Source: Gracilariopsis chorda (taxonomy: Eukaryota > Rhodophyta > Florideophyceae > Gracilariales > Gracilariaceae). From it: a stretch of 64,000 bases of DNA. Location of the stretch: NCBI GenBank assembly GCA_003194525.1, contig NBIV01000277.1, positions 1 to 64,000 of the forward strand, written 5' to 3'. Below, one piece after another: positions 1-13,025 of this stretch (position 1 is the first letter of the stretch; each line of letters opens with the position of its first letter). Position numbers and translations under genes: made by a program. The notes under the pieces are model-generated. The model was given only the letters and a program-made list of their open reading frames with translations. It searched no databases and was not told the origin of the DNA.

Positions 1-2157
1 TTGACGGCAGTGAGATGTGCCATCAATTGTCCGTAGCATGGTCCGCGCTTTGTCGTTCGGAGTTCGGTTGGGGCGCTCGGCCTTCCATCAGATTCTGGAC
101 TGTATGGAGGGGTTCAAGGTATACTCCTTTGCTCTTGAACCAGGTCGTCAGCGAATTCGATAGTATTCCTTTGCATTATCAAACCTAAAACGCTTGACCT
201 GAGGACCAGACTGCGTTTCAAACATCTTGATCATGTCGTTCACCATGGTTTCCACTTGGCTACGGTTTCTCCTGAACCGTAGGGCAGACATGCAACTCTT
301 TTCATTGTATGCTGTCACACGATATACTTCGACTTACCGAGCCTCTCGAAGTTTATCGGACCCATTACGTCCGAGTGTACGAGGTCGAGCACCTCCATGT
401 CTTGGCTCGACGCTGGGTTCACACGGCGTGGCTTATGGTGAGCGTTTGCCTTCGCACAAGGTTCACAATAGCCGATTTCCTGGATGGGTTCTGGTCCACA
501 CCGCTGACTAGCCTTAGAGTTCTTCTAATGTAGTCTGCAGTGGCATGTCCAAGGCGTCTGTGCCAGGTTACCGTAAAGTTCTCTGGCGTACAAGTAATGA
601 GTGACTTGTCCCAGTGGTCATGGGGCTCGAGTCCATCTCTTAAAGCCCTTCAGAAAGCTCCTTGCCCATCATCAGAATATTGGAGCTCTTCTGCTTCAGT
701 ACGGCACTCCATTCCCATCATCGTCTGACAGGAACGATGTCATAAAGCCTCTGCGGCGTATAGCACTAACGGAGAGCAGGTTACAAATGAGCTTTGGAAC
801 ATACAAAACATCATAGATGGATCTTGACGAGTTCACCTTGTCCATCGATTGCCCAGCATTGTACTTCTTCTTGGCATTCTTGTATCGTGCTTCCATCGCC
901 CACAGATACATGCTTCTTATCTGAAGACTGTAGCCCGTGTACAAAGTAATGCACATTGTTGGTCATGTGCTTCGATGAACCAGAGTCCAAGTACCAACGA
1001 GTCTCCTGTCCTGATCGTGCTCTATGGTTCGCAAAGAATCCTGTTCCTCTTAACATCACGTTTTGCTTCGTATGTTGGGTTCACATTGGAGATCAATTTC
1101 TTCATCTTCATTAGTCTTCTCGTTTCCTAAGAGAACTACATTCAAACAGGCAACTGCATCATGATCAATCATCATTACCCCCGGTTGTCATGATCTTTGT
1201 CAACAGCGCTTTTTTCATCCTTGTAAGTTCTTAACTCTCAAGGATTATGCCAACAGTTCCTCATCTTATGGCCTTTCTTCTTACAGAAGAAACATCGACT
1301 ATCATTCTGGGACTTGGTCCCAGACTTCTTAGTACGTGTGTGGAGGGCTCTAGCATGGCCTTTTAACAATGTTGCACGTCCTGTCCTGCTTCGACAGTTG
1401 CGATTCCTTCGCGATAAGCCTCGTACAGCATCATTTAATGATGTCGCAGTGTGGTTGACTACCTCAGCTGTAACATCAAAATCATTCGTTAGTCCTCTGA
1501 GGATTGCACGAAGTTTCCCAGCGTCCGATACAGTATGGCCTACCGCACCAAGCTTCATTTGTATGATTGCAAGACGGTGATGTAGTCCAAAAACGCTTTC
1601 GGATGCGTCCATGCGCATGTCCTGATACCTTTCGCAGTAGTGCGTCGATGCTTGCTTGCGATAACATCTCATAGTCAGACTTCACTCTGGCTTGTAATAT
1701 AATGAAGGCTGATGCAAACTGGTACTGAACATCTTTAACAGAACCAGTATCGACACATTGCCGATGACTGGAACAAAGCCAGAGCGTCACTCCATCAGTG
1801 ACCTCTGTACTTATACTACTTGTACGGTCGTATGTAATCATATGGAATGGTCGTAATGCTAAGCGGGTGTTATTCTATTACACTGGCCCAAATTGCAGAT
1901 GGATCACGCATGTTCATAACTGGAGCGACACATGATTCGTGAACTGAAAGCAGAATGCACGACAATGCAGTGTCACGTCTTGTCTAGAACTTCAGCATCT
2001 CTTCATCTGTTTCTGGCTTCACCTCAGTCCCCGTCACCAGTCATCAAACATCCTTCGATCGTAGTACCAACTCAACTTTTTGGGACCATATGAAGTAGTT
2101 GTCGGCCTTCAGCAGCGCAATACGTAGTTTTGCCACGTCAAACAGACTTTCAGCCAT
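1..2157 (-). mobile_element. Ty1/copia-type LTR retrotransposon, fossil, 5' two-thirds
   Basis: Read on the minus strand, the order is gag, protease, integrase, which is the copia order. Gag begins near 2157 with the family's NY..W core (LKADNYFIWSQK). It carries a CCHC zinc knuckle (CFFCKKKGHKMRNC) near 1240-1290. A retropepsin follows with WYLDSGSSKHMT at about 960-1060. Below 700 lie an integrase zinc-binding stretch and the start of the catalytic core. The element runs off the left edge, so reverse transcriptase, RNase H and the 3' LTR are not seen, and I could not fix a 5' LTR upstream of gag. It is broken many times and looks old. It is a separate insertion from the copia at 26.4-31.8 kb. 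Confidence 0.85.
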
Positions 2158-2404
2158 CGTGGATGTTTGCAGAGCGAACACCGGGAGTGAGTAAGAGACC
2201 TGAGAGCTCGATAGCAGTGCGTAAGGGGGCCCAATAACCTTTTTAAATCATAGGTAGGATGTCTGAGTAGGAACATTGGCTATAGTTCCAACGTCTCCAG
2301 TTAACTTTCAGAGCTACTCTAATTAGCGATATCTAGCTTCCAGTAACTACGGAGCAGACTTGTTTGAAGGTTTGCATCTTTTCGGTTCTTGCTCCATTTT
2401 CTAG

Positions 2405-5340
2405 TTGGAGCAACACCGGGCAATCCATTTTGGAACGCTTTACACAAGTACTTGGTGCAGCTTAGCACCAAACATGCTGTCCGCGCAGCACAGAACTTTT
2501 TTTGCTGCCCTTTGCACCAGATGGTGCCATACGGAGGTTGCAGTTTTCTCACAGCAGTCTGTAACCGCGTCGAGAAGAGTAAACCTCGACCTTGCGATAA
2601 TACTTCCACAGACCGGGCTATCAGTGCGTATCAGGGGAGTGCAGTTTCTGATCGCAGACACGGAAATGGCGGAAATCCTGCTTGGACGGCCACTTCTCAA
2701 AGCCATGGGTTTTGATTTTAACGAGCATTTACAATGCATAGCACCATTCAGCCACAGAGAGTCGGAGGAGGAGTTGCAGGAAGGGAAGTGTACACTAGCT
2801 CTAGCAAGCTACCGTGGCGTAAACTTCAGTGACATCGAAGAAGACCCTATCCAACTCTCGGAGTGCCTACAAGCTCGTTTTGGATCTGATACTGTTACGG
2901 ATATAGCAATCATGTGTGCAGTAGATGATGCAAAGAAGAACGGCCTGTCTGCTGCAAGCACGGAAAAGCTGCAAGCTCTTCTGAAAAAAACCGTCGTGGT
3001 TTTTGGAATCAAGCTGGGATCACACCCAACTGCAGACGTATGCGCGCTCTCGATCAAAACTTACACCGAACGCCAAGCCGTATCACTCCACAACGACCCG
3101 TACTCAACTACACAAAGAGTGTTCATCAAGCATAGTATCAAGCAACTAGAAAGAATTGGCGCCATGTGCAAGAATTATCAAGCACGATGGGCGTGCCCTT
3201 GTAGGCAGACGCGTCGTGAGCTGTTTCGTACGGTCCGTAACGCTGGTGTCCAGCAAGGACACCAGCCGCCGTCGCCGGCCGCCGCCGTAGAGCGTAGGTA
3301 GATAAGCCGGTAGACGGTAAAGCCTAACAGGCATCGACTATCGAACACCTCTGAGCCCGTTCCGGCCACTTCCCAGACCGCAACGGACTACAGCCCTGCA
3401 TTAGTTCCGAAACCCGGCACCGACACTCTACGTTTTACTCTCGATTGGCGCAGAACCAATTCCAGAACCTTACCTCTTCAGTCCGCAATGCCTCACCTGG
3501 AATCATTGATGCAGGACTGTGCAGGAAGTAAGTGTTTCGCCAACATTGATTTTACGCACGGGTACTGGCAGCTACATATGGACAACGTATCGCAGGAAGT
3601 AATATCTATACAGACACCATTGGGAATCTACTCCCCAACCAGGACTCTCCAGAGAGGTATAAACTATGGAAATCACTTCCAAGCTGTAATACGGGAAAAA
3701 TTCGAGAGCATAGTGCAAAGAATGCTGCAATTGCTAGATGATTTCCTCATACACGCCCAAATTGAAGACCAACTGCTAGCAGATATTGCAGCGTTTCCCG
3801 ATGTGTGTAATGAAGTTGGATTCAAAGTGAATCCAAAGAAGTCCGGTTTCTTTACAGCAGAAGTCAAGTTCTGTGGCAAACTTATTTCATCAGAAGGAGT
3901 GCGATTTTACCCAAGGAACTTTGAAGTCTTATTTGGCGATGAAAACACCGCAAATCGCAGACCAGCTGCAGCATTTGTTTGTGCACGACAAATTGTATGA
4001 GGATATCCATCCCGGACTATCCGCGCCTCATATAACCACTGCATAGGCTTTTGGAGGAAGTATGCAGGAAAGTTGGTAAACGGACCAAAACAGCACTGAA
4101 GAAAGTGCAGCTCGTCTGGGCCGTCGAGCACTCCGAAGCATTCGATCTGGTAAAGAAGCAATTTGCTGCAGTAACTAAACTTGCGCTCCCTAAGGAAGTC
4201 TACAGAACTTGCCTATTCACCGATGCATCAGAGACACACTGCGCTGGAATATTGACTCAGTCACCAGAGAACGATAAGGACAAGAACCTCGAAGACCAAA
4301 CACACGAGCCACTGTGTTTCTTATCCGGTGTGTTCAGTGGATCCTCTGAAAGATGAAGTGTACCTGAGATGGAAGGATTCGCCATTGTGGAGTCCATGTG
4401 CAGACTGGACTACCTTACTATCGGACGAACGGTGTCAATATACACTGACCACGTCAATGTAGTGTACATCTACGACCCATAAGGACGAAATCCTGGTGTA
4501 CCACGGCACATAGCAAACAAGCTCACCCGATGGGCCTTGAAGTTGAATGCTTTCCGCTTCATTATTGAACATGTGTCTGGAGAACGCAATGCCTGGGCCG
4601 ATATGCTTACGAGATGGGCATTTCAAGCTAAAAAGACTGTGGAGGGGACTAGGTTGGGACGCATTCGAGTACTGATGTCCGCATCTATCAGCCGGGGAAC
4701 GAACGATGATTACGACTGGCCATCTATGCAAGACATCACCCCGTCACAGCAGAGAAGCGATACTGTGCCCCCGAAGCTATACAAGACGACTGTTGGAGTA
4801 GTTAGAACGCAAAAAGGACAGGTTTGGATACCGGACGGTGATGCCAAGCTTCAGCTTAGAATCCTGATTGCCGCTCACACTGGAAAAGGAGGACACCGAG
4901 CGACAGATCCCACATTCGATTACTGTGGCCACCCACTTGTTGTTGAAAGACCTCAGGAACCCTACCGTCGAGTTCACCCGTTCTTGTCTTCACTGTGTCC
5001 GTACTGAGTCTGGAAGAGTCGTCCCAAGACCTCTTGGCCATACAATGCACGCCAACAAACCAAACGAGCTCTTGCATTTTGACTACTGCTATATGACTAA
5101 AAACGATAACGCGAAACTGTAAACTCTTATCATTAAAGATGATCTCTCCGGCTATGTGTGGCTGAGAGGGGCGGAGGACTCTGACGCAGAAACGACCACC
5201 GAAAAACTGGTAAACTGGGTTGCAGCATTTGGCGTTTCGATTTCATGGGTATCAGATCAAGGCAGGGATTTCAAGAACAAGCTGATCAAGGTACTCGCAC
5301 AGAAGCTGAGAGCACATCACCATTAGACATTACCGTACTG
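2405..5340 (+). mobile_element. Ty3/gypsy-type LTR retrotransposon, pol remnant, fossil
   Basis: Three pol pieces lie in gypsy order. A protease end with the ILLGRPLLKAMGF motif is at about 2670-2720. Reverse transcriptase at 3488-3940 has NIDFTHGYWQL and a YIDD-equivalent LLDDFLIHAQ. RNase H follows at about 4050-4640 (CLFTDASETHCAGIL, then a terminal AWADMLTRW). A weak integrase region is at about 4790-5340. No gag and no LTRs were identified. It has many breaks and appears older than the gypsy at 8.8-13.0 kb. The RT and RNase H motifs differ enough from that element to suggest another gypsy lineage. Confidence 0.85.
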
Positions 5341-5734
5341 TCCATGGAGCAATGGCTCAGTGGAGTTGGTCTGTCGTAAAAGTCTGAAGACATGCCGAGC
5401 ACTTCTTTCGGAGTTCCAACTGCCTCAATCCGGCTGACCCTATGTACTACCGCTCATCCAGTCAGGCCTTAACAGCGCACCGACGAAGAAGCACAACGGA
5501 AAATGCCTGCTCACTGTTTTCACAGGACTGCCCGAAGACTCACCACTCAACGACATTCTTAGCACGCGCTGCGATTGGCTAATCTTAGGAGGGACGCCGA
5601 CGCGTGACGCACGCGAGTGCTGTAAAGCGCGGTCTTTCAGTGCTTTTGATGAGCGCTGCCTCTTAACCGAACGCGTACCACCCTCGTACCATTGCCGCCG
5701 TCCTCCTCCCGCTGTCATCATTCGACCCCTTCCC

Positions 5735-6295
5735 ATGATGTGTCCAGATGCTCCACCAAACGTCACCGCTCACACCGCCCTAACTTTCCAGACTGCCCAA
5801 GTCCCCCAAGCCCCCCAGGCCGCTCAAGCCGCTCAAGCCGCTCAAGCCGCTCAAGCCGCTCAAGCCCCCAAAGCCCCCAAAGCCCCCAAAGCCCCCCAAA
5901 CCACACAACCCGCCATCGCGTCGCTGATCAACGCTCGCATTGCCCAATACTTACCCCTCGACAAGTTTTTTACCCCGGAAGAGTCATCTTCGCCTTCCGC
6001 AACAACCGCTATATCGTTCTTAACAATGATAAGAAGTAAGAAACGGTCACACCTTCTGTCGAGCGTTTTCGTATCCGGAGCGCTCTTCCAACACAAAATT
6101 CTTTTACAGTACACACTCCTCTCTCCCTTACTCACATACCGCCGCTCTTTCCCCCTTTCAAACGATACTGTCGAAGGTATTGGCGTTCAAAACGCTCGAG
6201 AACACACTGCTCGCCCTCTCCGAAGAAACATTCTCACGATTTATGTGTATCCGTCACGGAGGAATCTAGACAACCAGAGAAGAATTCGGGTTTGA
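5735..6295 (+). CDS. hypothetical Ala/Pro-repeat protein (186 codons)
   Basis: This open frame starts MMCPDAPPNV. Residues 25-55 are an imperfect QAA/QAP then KAP repeat, encoded by a 9-bp minisatellite. The rest has mixed composition with no domain I recognise. The upstream 200 bases are GC-rich and contain an inverted CCAAT (GATTGGCT near 5574), so a host promoter is possible. The frame could equally be chance reading through the GC-rich repeat. It lies between two degraded gypsy elements without clear borders. No function is proposed. Confidence 0.3.
   Translation: MMCPDAPPNVTAHTALTFQTAQVPQAPQAAQAAQAAQAAQAAQAPKAPKAPKAPQTTQPAIASLINARIAQYLPLDKFFTPEESSSPSATTAISFLTMIRSKKRSHLLSSVFVSGALFQHKILLQYTLLSPLLTYRRSFPLSNDTVEGIGVQNAREHTARPLRRNILTIYVYPSRRNLDNQRRIRV
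5819..5890. repeat. 9-bp minisatellite
   Basis: Five perfect copies of GCCGCTCAA (5819-5863) are followed by three copies of GCCCCCAAA (5864-5890). Both units keep the reading frame of the overlapping Ala/Pro ORF, so length changes by slippage would not shift it. Confidence 0.9.
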
Positions 6296-6609
6296 TCCCT
6301 TAGTATAATCCATTGGCTTTTATACATTTCACGTGCATACGACAGAAATGTGTGCTCTCTTTAGTAGAATATGCAAACTGGTAAACTTCATGTTTCATAA
6401 TCTACCCTAGCGTTGTTTTCCATTCCGATCCAACCTTCTCCAAAGTTCAATCTTTTGGTTATGCTCGGGTCCGTTGTACCTTCCCCTAGATTAACAAGAG
6501 AGAGAGTGTGTGTTTTGAACCCCCTAATTCCATGACAGCCGTAGGGCTGATCTAGGAGGAACCTCTCATTTTCTAATCAGACCAGCAACTTTGATTGCTC
6601 ATGTTCTAA

Positions 6610-7017
6610 CTATTGCTTGGACGTTAAAGGCTTGCTTTTCCACAAAGGGATGCCGTTCTTTTCGTCGTAATATTGCTCTATGGCGACATCGTGGAAATAA
6701 GTGATCAACAGTATGTTGTGTGTTGAGTCAGATTCCGAGCGGACAAGATATGATCTTTGTGGAGGCATGTAGACATCGGATGTGTGGTTGAAAAATGCCT
6801 GGTAAACAGCTGCTCCAGAGTTGTCTGTGCTCTTCGGAGAGATATATTCCCAACCACGGCTGTGGATCTTCAGTTGTTGGCTCAGCACTTGAAAAGCGGA
6901 CATGACGCCCTTGCCTATCCTCCAAGAAATCGATCTTTCTCTCCAGCTGCAGTTGGGTAGGTATGCCAAGGCTTTTCTCCGATATAACATTTTCAATAGT
7001 TCATGGGTTTGGCACAT
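6610..7017 (-). CDS. hypothetical ORF, 135 codons
   Basis: This is an open frame on the minus strand (MCQTHELLKML...). It has no motif, signal peptide or repeat that I recognise. Composition is unremarkable and neither neighbour explains it. It may be a remnant of an unrecognised element or a chance frame. Confidence 0.2.
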   Translation of the reverse strand: MCQTHELLKMLYRRKALAYLPNCSWRERSISWRIGKGVMSAFQVLSQQLKIHSRGWEYISPKSTDNSGAAVYQAFFNHTSDVYMPPQRSYLVRSESDSTHNILLITYFHDVAIEQYYDEKNGIPLWKSKPLTSKQ

Positions 7018-8726
7018 TTTCCCTCAGTTCTGTCTCTACTACCTCCTAAATCTAGAACCATCACCTTCTGCGACTATCATTTCGTCTTGTTATGCATTAT
7101 CAGGGAACTCGTCGTACGTTCAGCGCAGTTGTACGGATGTGTTGGTCTGAAAAGGGCTGCGAAAGATCCTGCAAATCTTCGCATCTATCCCAGTTAAGGG
7201 GGTATAGCTGATATGTCTACTCCGCTCCTTGTGCTTGTTGACGGCTCTGTTCTTGTTGAAACGTGTTCTCTGTTCAGCAACTGCATCCCGTACACTCAAG
7301 CTCCAGGGCTGCACCAGCACCGTGGCTGCTAGGGAACCAAGAACCGCATGTGTTGCTCTCTACTACCATCATGTCTTGTTTGCAAAGATCGGTGACCCAA
7401 GTTTCGGCCTTATGTTGGGAAGGTACGTATACCTTCGAAAGTCGTAAGACGGCTCTCACTGTCTCACTGTGGCATGAAATGTGTATATTCCTGGACTAAT
7501 ATGTTTTGCCTCAACGAGACAAGCCGCGAGGCCGCGTCTTCTGTAGATAGCCGCTCTCCCTCCTGTTCATTTACCATGTCGTAGTGCTGCTGTCGATCGC
7601 ATCTTCCTACCACTGTATATTCTTGTATGGCGTTCCCAATTGTACTTTTGTATTAGAGCGCAGTGACTGTTGACATCGAGAGACTCACCAAAGAACTTGA
7701 AAGTACTTGTCGTTCTTCTTCGGGATGAGTAGAGCGGACTGGTTGTTGGACGTAAACCTCACGGGCCTTTATGCTCTGTGCTTCCGGATCTCTTTCTACC
7801 GCCTCTCGTGGTTTAATTGTGAAGTTTTTGGGTTCGTAATGTTTAACATCCCCATCCAACAACGGTTTGCTTGGCCCCAGCACATTCGAACTGCTGCTGG
7901 TAGTTTTCTTCCGCAAAGTCATACGGTATAATACTGGCAGAATTGCTTGGTATATTCCTTAGCCTTTGGTGAAACTTTCAAGCAATAACAACACAGCTAG
8001 CGACCGTGCTTTACGTCCTACATTGAAATATTAGCAAAGAAATCTGACAGGTTCACTTACCCCAACAACATGACATAGAAGTTGCAGAAAGCAGGAAGGC
8101 CTTCAGAGTTCAATACTTCGCAGGGAACTCGTTGTTGGGAGTCAAGATTAAGAGTTAAACGTATATTTTTACCACATTGGCTTCTACGTAGAGTATGAAC
8201 ACATATATAGGGAATATGCGGTCTCTGGCATAGAGGATAAAAACCCGTAAACTAAGTGTCACGCAACCTATCACATCGCCGATAGGCCTTCTCCTCCGTC
8301 GACATTGCTCCGACTCAATGATATCTACCGTCAACTTGCGCTGCACGAAAGTCCTTCTTTCAGAAATAGCCGATACTACACCGCGAACTATTATGTCCAT
8401 TAGAAACTTCACTGAAACTTCCTAAACACTTTTGTATCGAACAAAATCCAGTCTGCATTGGACTAAACAAGAACTTGCGTTGCCTCTCGAAGGACACTAT
8501 CATCTATGCTGTGGATGTAGATCTGCACATTACATTTGAAATGTTCGCCTCGTTATCATATTGAAACATCCTTTCATGGTTTTCTCAACAAGTGTCTACC
8601 ATGTCTCCTCTCCCGATCTGTAGCGCCAGCCGATGCAAAAGGATCCTTCCTACAGAAAACTGCACCGCTGAAGATTCATTACTGTTCGAGGTCGTTCGGT
8701 GGATGGTTGGGTCACCAAGACGCCAT
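7018..8726. other. unassigned intergenic sequence
   Basis: I see no convincing gene here. A charged minus-strand frame of 89 codons (7653-7922) and an 85-codon frame (8155-8412) lack recognisable motifs. The stretch lies beside the truncated 3' side of the next gypsy element and may include unrecognised LTR-element debris. Confidence 0.4.
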
Positions 8727-8759
8727 TTAGGAAGCTAACGAATTTTCAAGCTTGCCACT

Positions 8760-11700
8760 CAAGATAATTTTGTTCGGGTACGCTACGAAAGTGAGTGCAG
8801 ACCGTGCTGCGGTCTGAAAGGGAAAATGTTCGACGAGGGACTTCCAGAAGTTCGAGGTTACCTTGGGATCGCGATCACTGACCAGTGTATGCGGTACACC
8901 GTGGACAGAAAACAGATGAACGTCGAACAAATGGGCGGTTTCTCGGGCTGTGGCGGTCTTCGTAGTCGGTACGAAAATTCCTTGTTTGGACAGCTTATCA
9001 ACCATCACTAAGATCGCGTCATTTCCGGCACTGGAAGTTGGGATTTCCGTGAGGAAATCAAAGGTTACGATCTCCCAGCAACGGTTTGGGATAGAGAGAG
9101 TTTGTAGCAAGCCTTGCCGGAGGCGGTTTGATGACTTGTTCGTCTGACAGTCGCGACAGTTGCGTACGTGTTTGGAGATCATCTCATACATGTGAGGCCA
9201 GAATACGTACTTCTGTGCCACATAATGCGCTTTGTCGGCATGTACATGTCCTATTCCATGGAAGTAATGCGTCACTGTATGACGAAGATCGGTTGAAGGA
9301 ATATACAATCTGAGCGAACCTGCGCCAGTCCAATACAGCATGTCATTCGCGATTCGAAAATTGCATTGATGACGCAGGTGTCGCGAAGCGTGGGGAGCAT
9401 TTCGGTAGCGAACGAATCGTCACTGTAGGCATTACGGACTGATGCCAAGAGGTTAGGGATATGTATCCGGATGGAGCGAAGGTGGGGGGCGTGGTCGGGT
9501 CTTCGACTGAGTGCATCTGGTACAACGTTCAACCGTCCGGCAATGTGTTCGATGTCGAAGGTGTACTCCTGAATTTCGTCGAGCCATCTGCACTGCCGGC
9601 CGGTAAGCTTCGGCTTCGAGTGCAGATATCGAATCGGGTCATGGTCAGTGCGTAAAACGAAATGTCGGCCACGTAGATATGGGGCCCAAGCACGAAGGGC
9701 AATCATTACAGCAAGGAGTTCTTGGTCTCCAGTGTCCCATCGCGACTCAGTATCCGAGAGGCGATGGGAAAGGTATGCGATGGGGTGACTGTCTTGCGAG
9801 AGGGTCGCCCCGACTGCGTACTTCGAGGCGTCAGTTGTCAAGACCAACGTCTTGTCTGGAGAATAATGGGCGAGGACGGGAGCGGTGGTTAGGGCTAGCT
9901 TGATTGCATCAAACGCTGACTCCTGTTGGGCAGTCCACTTGAACTCATGTGATCGCAGTAGGTCCGTCAATGGCCGGAGTATGTGAGCGTAGCCCTTAAT
10001 GAAGCGGCGATAGAAGTTCGTGAGGCCCACAAACTGTTGAATGTGACGTAAGTTCTGTGGGGTAGGCCAGTCTCTGACTGACGCAGTTAATCTTTCCTGG
10101 GGGGATACTCCCTTATCCGACACATGAAACCCAAGAAAATCTACTTCCTTCACACCAAAAGCGCATTTGCTGAGCTTGGCGTATTGTTTGTGCTTACGTA
10201 AAGCCACGAACACCTTTAGTAGATGCTCTTTGTGTTCTGTTATCGATTTGCTGTATACCAATATGTCATCAATATACAGAACCAGACATTCTCCATTTAG
10301 GTCCTTCAGTGCTGATGCAATCAGCCTCGAGAAGGCGGCTGGAGCATTCGTTAGTCCAAAGCATAGGGCCTTCCATTCGAACGATCCGAAGCGGGTTCGG
10401 ATGGCTGTCTTGTGACAATCTTCGTCACGAATGCGCATCTGATGATACGCACCTACTAAGTCAATCTGGGAGAACACTTTCGCGCCAGCAACTTGATCCA
10501 GAGCCTCGTCGATGACGGGTAATGGGGTGGAATCAGGTATGGTAATTCGATTGAGAGCGCGATAGTCGCATACCATTCGTAACTGACCACTCTTCTTCCT
10601 GACAAAAAACACCGGTGCACCAAACGGGGAGGAAGAGGGTCGAATGAGCCCTTTGCGGAGGAGCTCATCCAAGGCGTTGCGAAGCAGCTGAAGTTCTTCA
10701 TTGGACAATCGGATGACTGGAAGAACTGGCAGTGGCTGATCCTGTTTGAGATTTATCTCAAAGTTCTGTTCCCGGCGTGGGGGAAGCTCGTACGGAAGCT
10801 CTTCCTTGAAGACATCGCGGAATGTGTCAACGATGGCTGCCAATTCCGGATGACAGTCAACAGCGGTTGAAGGATGTTGTAACCGCAGTGCATACAACTC
10901 ACAAGCTCGTTGCTTGACGAGCTTGCGCAGTCGTTTAAGGGAGATTGTTTTCATCGTGCGAGGCTTTGGTCGGGCTGACGCCGCCGTATTGTGACGGGGA
11001 TATAGTGTAGCCGTTGAACCATCTGCGCGCTTGATGGTCATTGTGTGTGTCTTCCAGTCTACGTGCGGGTTGAGTACGCCCAACCATTCACGTCCTACTG
11101 TCATGAGAGGAGCACCGTCATGCTCTTCGTTCATCTCGATGACAAAGACAGATACTGTGGCGGAAGTTTCTTGCAGGTCCACTTTGGCTGAAGTTTCATG
11201 CAACACAGGAATCAAGCTGTGATCGCCAAGTTGCGCGTGAGCGCATGCAGAAGAATGGAGTCGGAGTCCGCATCGTTTTGCGGCAGCCGGGGACATAAAT
11301 GCGTGCAAAGCGCCGGGATCCAGGTGGAATGCAACACGGACACCGTTGACATATGCGTGGTATATTATGTCCTCGGAGTAGTGCGCATTGACTTCGGAAA
11401 GGCAAGGAAAGGTGTCAACTCGAACTGAACGAGCCGCACTGGCGTGCGGCGTGGTTAGTTTTTTGGTTTGTTCTTCAACGGCTTCTGCGCGGAAGCAGTA
11501 GCAACTGTCATACGACAAGGATGCTTCGGATCACTCCAGGGTTTCTTTTCACATTTCATACAGCGGTTGTGGCTGCGGTATTTGTCAAGCTCAAGATGGT
11601 TCTGGAAATCGGCTGGATCCCACGTTTCGTCGTCTGGATCTTTGTTGATTGCCACAGCACTTAGCGGTTTCGTGCTACGGCGGGCTGGACGTTGCGAGCG

Positions 11701-13025
11701 ATTGACGTCCTTTGCGTGCGATCTCTGCCGTCTTGAAGGTTGGGACTGGTTCCCAGAATCTTCCCAACGCTCAGAGATGTACACCGTGCGGACAAAGTTG
11801 AACACCTCCGACATGGGGCGGCTGTCCAGACGGGTACCGCTCAGACAGCTTCTTGCGAAACAGGGTTGGCAAACTGAGTTGGAAATACGTAAAGGATTCA
11901 ATGATCGGCGTTCCGCAAATATCGGTGAGCTCGCGGAACTTCGAGATATGGGGTTCAAGTGGCCCGTTCATTCGCAGTTTGATTAGCGAGAGCCGAGCGT
12001 TTGCGTGTTCGTTTGCAGGGACAAACTCTTGGATCATGGCGGCTTGTAGCTGTTCAAGAGAGGCAAAGTGCTCTCCAGTTAGAGTTACACGATTGTACCA
12101 AAGATCGGCGTGATCACGCAGGAGGCAGACGGCGATATCAACCTCTTCTCGTGCGGTAAGTCCTCGACAAAGATTGCTCACTATGCGAATGCTTGAAATG
12201 AATGACCTAACCTTCGTTGAGTTTCTTTCATGGTCTTTGCCACAGTAGGGAAGAAAGTTGGACGATTTGAGGACTTGCAACGGCGTCTGATTCGGTTTTG
12301 ACTGTTCCTGAAACGTAGAGTGCAATTGCAATGGGTCATGCTGTGCAGTTCTTGCATCTGGTGGTGCTCCCTTTTCCTGGACTATGGCTGGCACCGAACT
12401 TGAATGGGTATTGTCACTTGCGCGTAGTGCGGATAATTGTGACCTGAGTGCTTCGATGGCCGCTTGTTGTGTTTCAAGCATTTGCAACAGGACGGGCCCA
12501 CTTGTTGCTCTTGCGAAGTCGTCTGGGTTTGTCACTGGCGGGAGTGAACGAAATTCGGAGAGAGCACTGGGCTGCTCATCGTTGGCGATTTTTGTTGAGC
12601 GAGCTGAAGAAGACGCGGCATTCTTAGCAAGCAAGGTGGACGCCGGCTGCATTGACGACGAAGCTCCACATGATTTAGACCTCGTAAGCTTGGCTGCTTT
12701 CGATCGAGTGGCTATTAAGCTTTCTGAGGCCAACGGCATTGCGTAAACTGAGCGAGACTGAGCGAGTTCCGAGCGGTGGGAACTTCAAAAAGATGCTACT
12801 AAATGTAACACAAAAGCAAATACGAAGGTGTAGAATGTGCTTGTGGCTGGTGTCTGGCCGAGCTCTGCCAGAATCAGCTGTTCAAGCCTTTATGTAGTGT
12901 TAGCTTCTCTACATAAAGGTAAAGTTCCATATCTTCTATTCTATCGTTGTAAGTAGATGGATAACGATCACGAACTCTAACGTAACAGGAGAAGAGTCTG
13001 TAGCGTACTGCAACGTATTGTTACA
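8760..13025 (-). mobile_element. Ty3/gypsy LTR retrotransposon with 5' LTR, fossil
   Basis: Read on the minus strand. The 5' LTR is 12804-13025 (222 bp, TGTAACAATACG...TTACA). A primer-binding-type stretch follows (TTTAGTAGCATC). Gag covers about 12.74-11.5 kb. A long pol frame of 748 codons (9272-11518) holds retropepsin (FHLDPGALHAFMSP), RT (VCDYRALNRITIPD, VLYIDDILVYS) and RNase H (VLTTDASKYAVGATL). Integrase is at 8727-9341, with an HHCC zinc domain (HYFHGIGH...NCRDCQ) and the start of the core (VTFDFLTEIPTS). The 3' part of integrase and the 3' LTR are missing, so the element is truncated and broken in a few places. Its long pol frame makes it look younger than the other gypsies here. 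Confidence 0.9.
12804..13025 (-). repeat. 5' LTR of the 8.8-13.0 kb gypsy
   Basis: On the minus strand it begins TGTAACAATACG and ends TTACA, just before TTTAGTAGCATC. The start (TGTAAC), the end (ACA) and the following primer-site-like TTTRGTAGCATC match the LTR at 62961-63217. Confidence 0.75.

Noticed and set aside
227-816. Plus-strand frames in the first 800 bases
   Set aside because: They are shadows of the minus-strand copia integrase and protease region.
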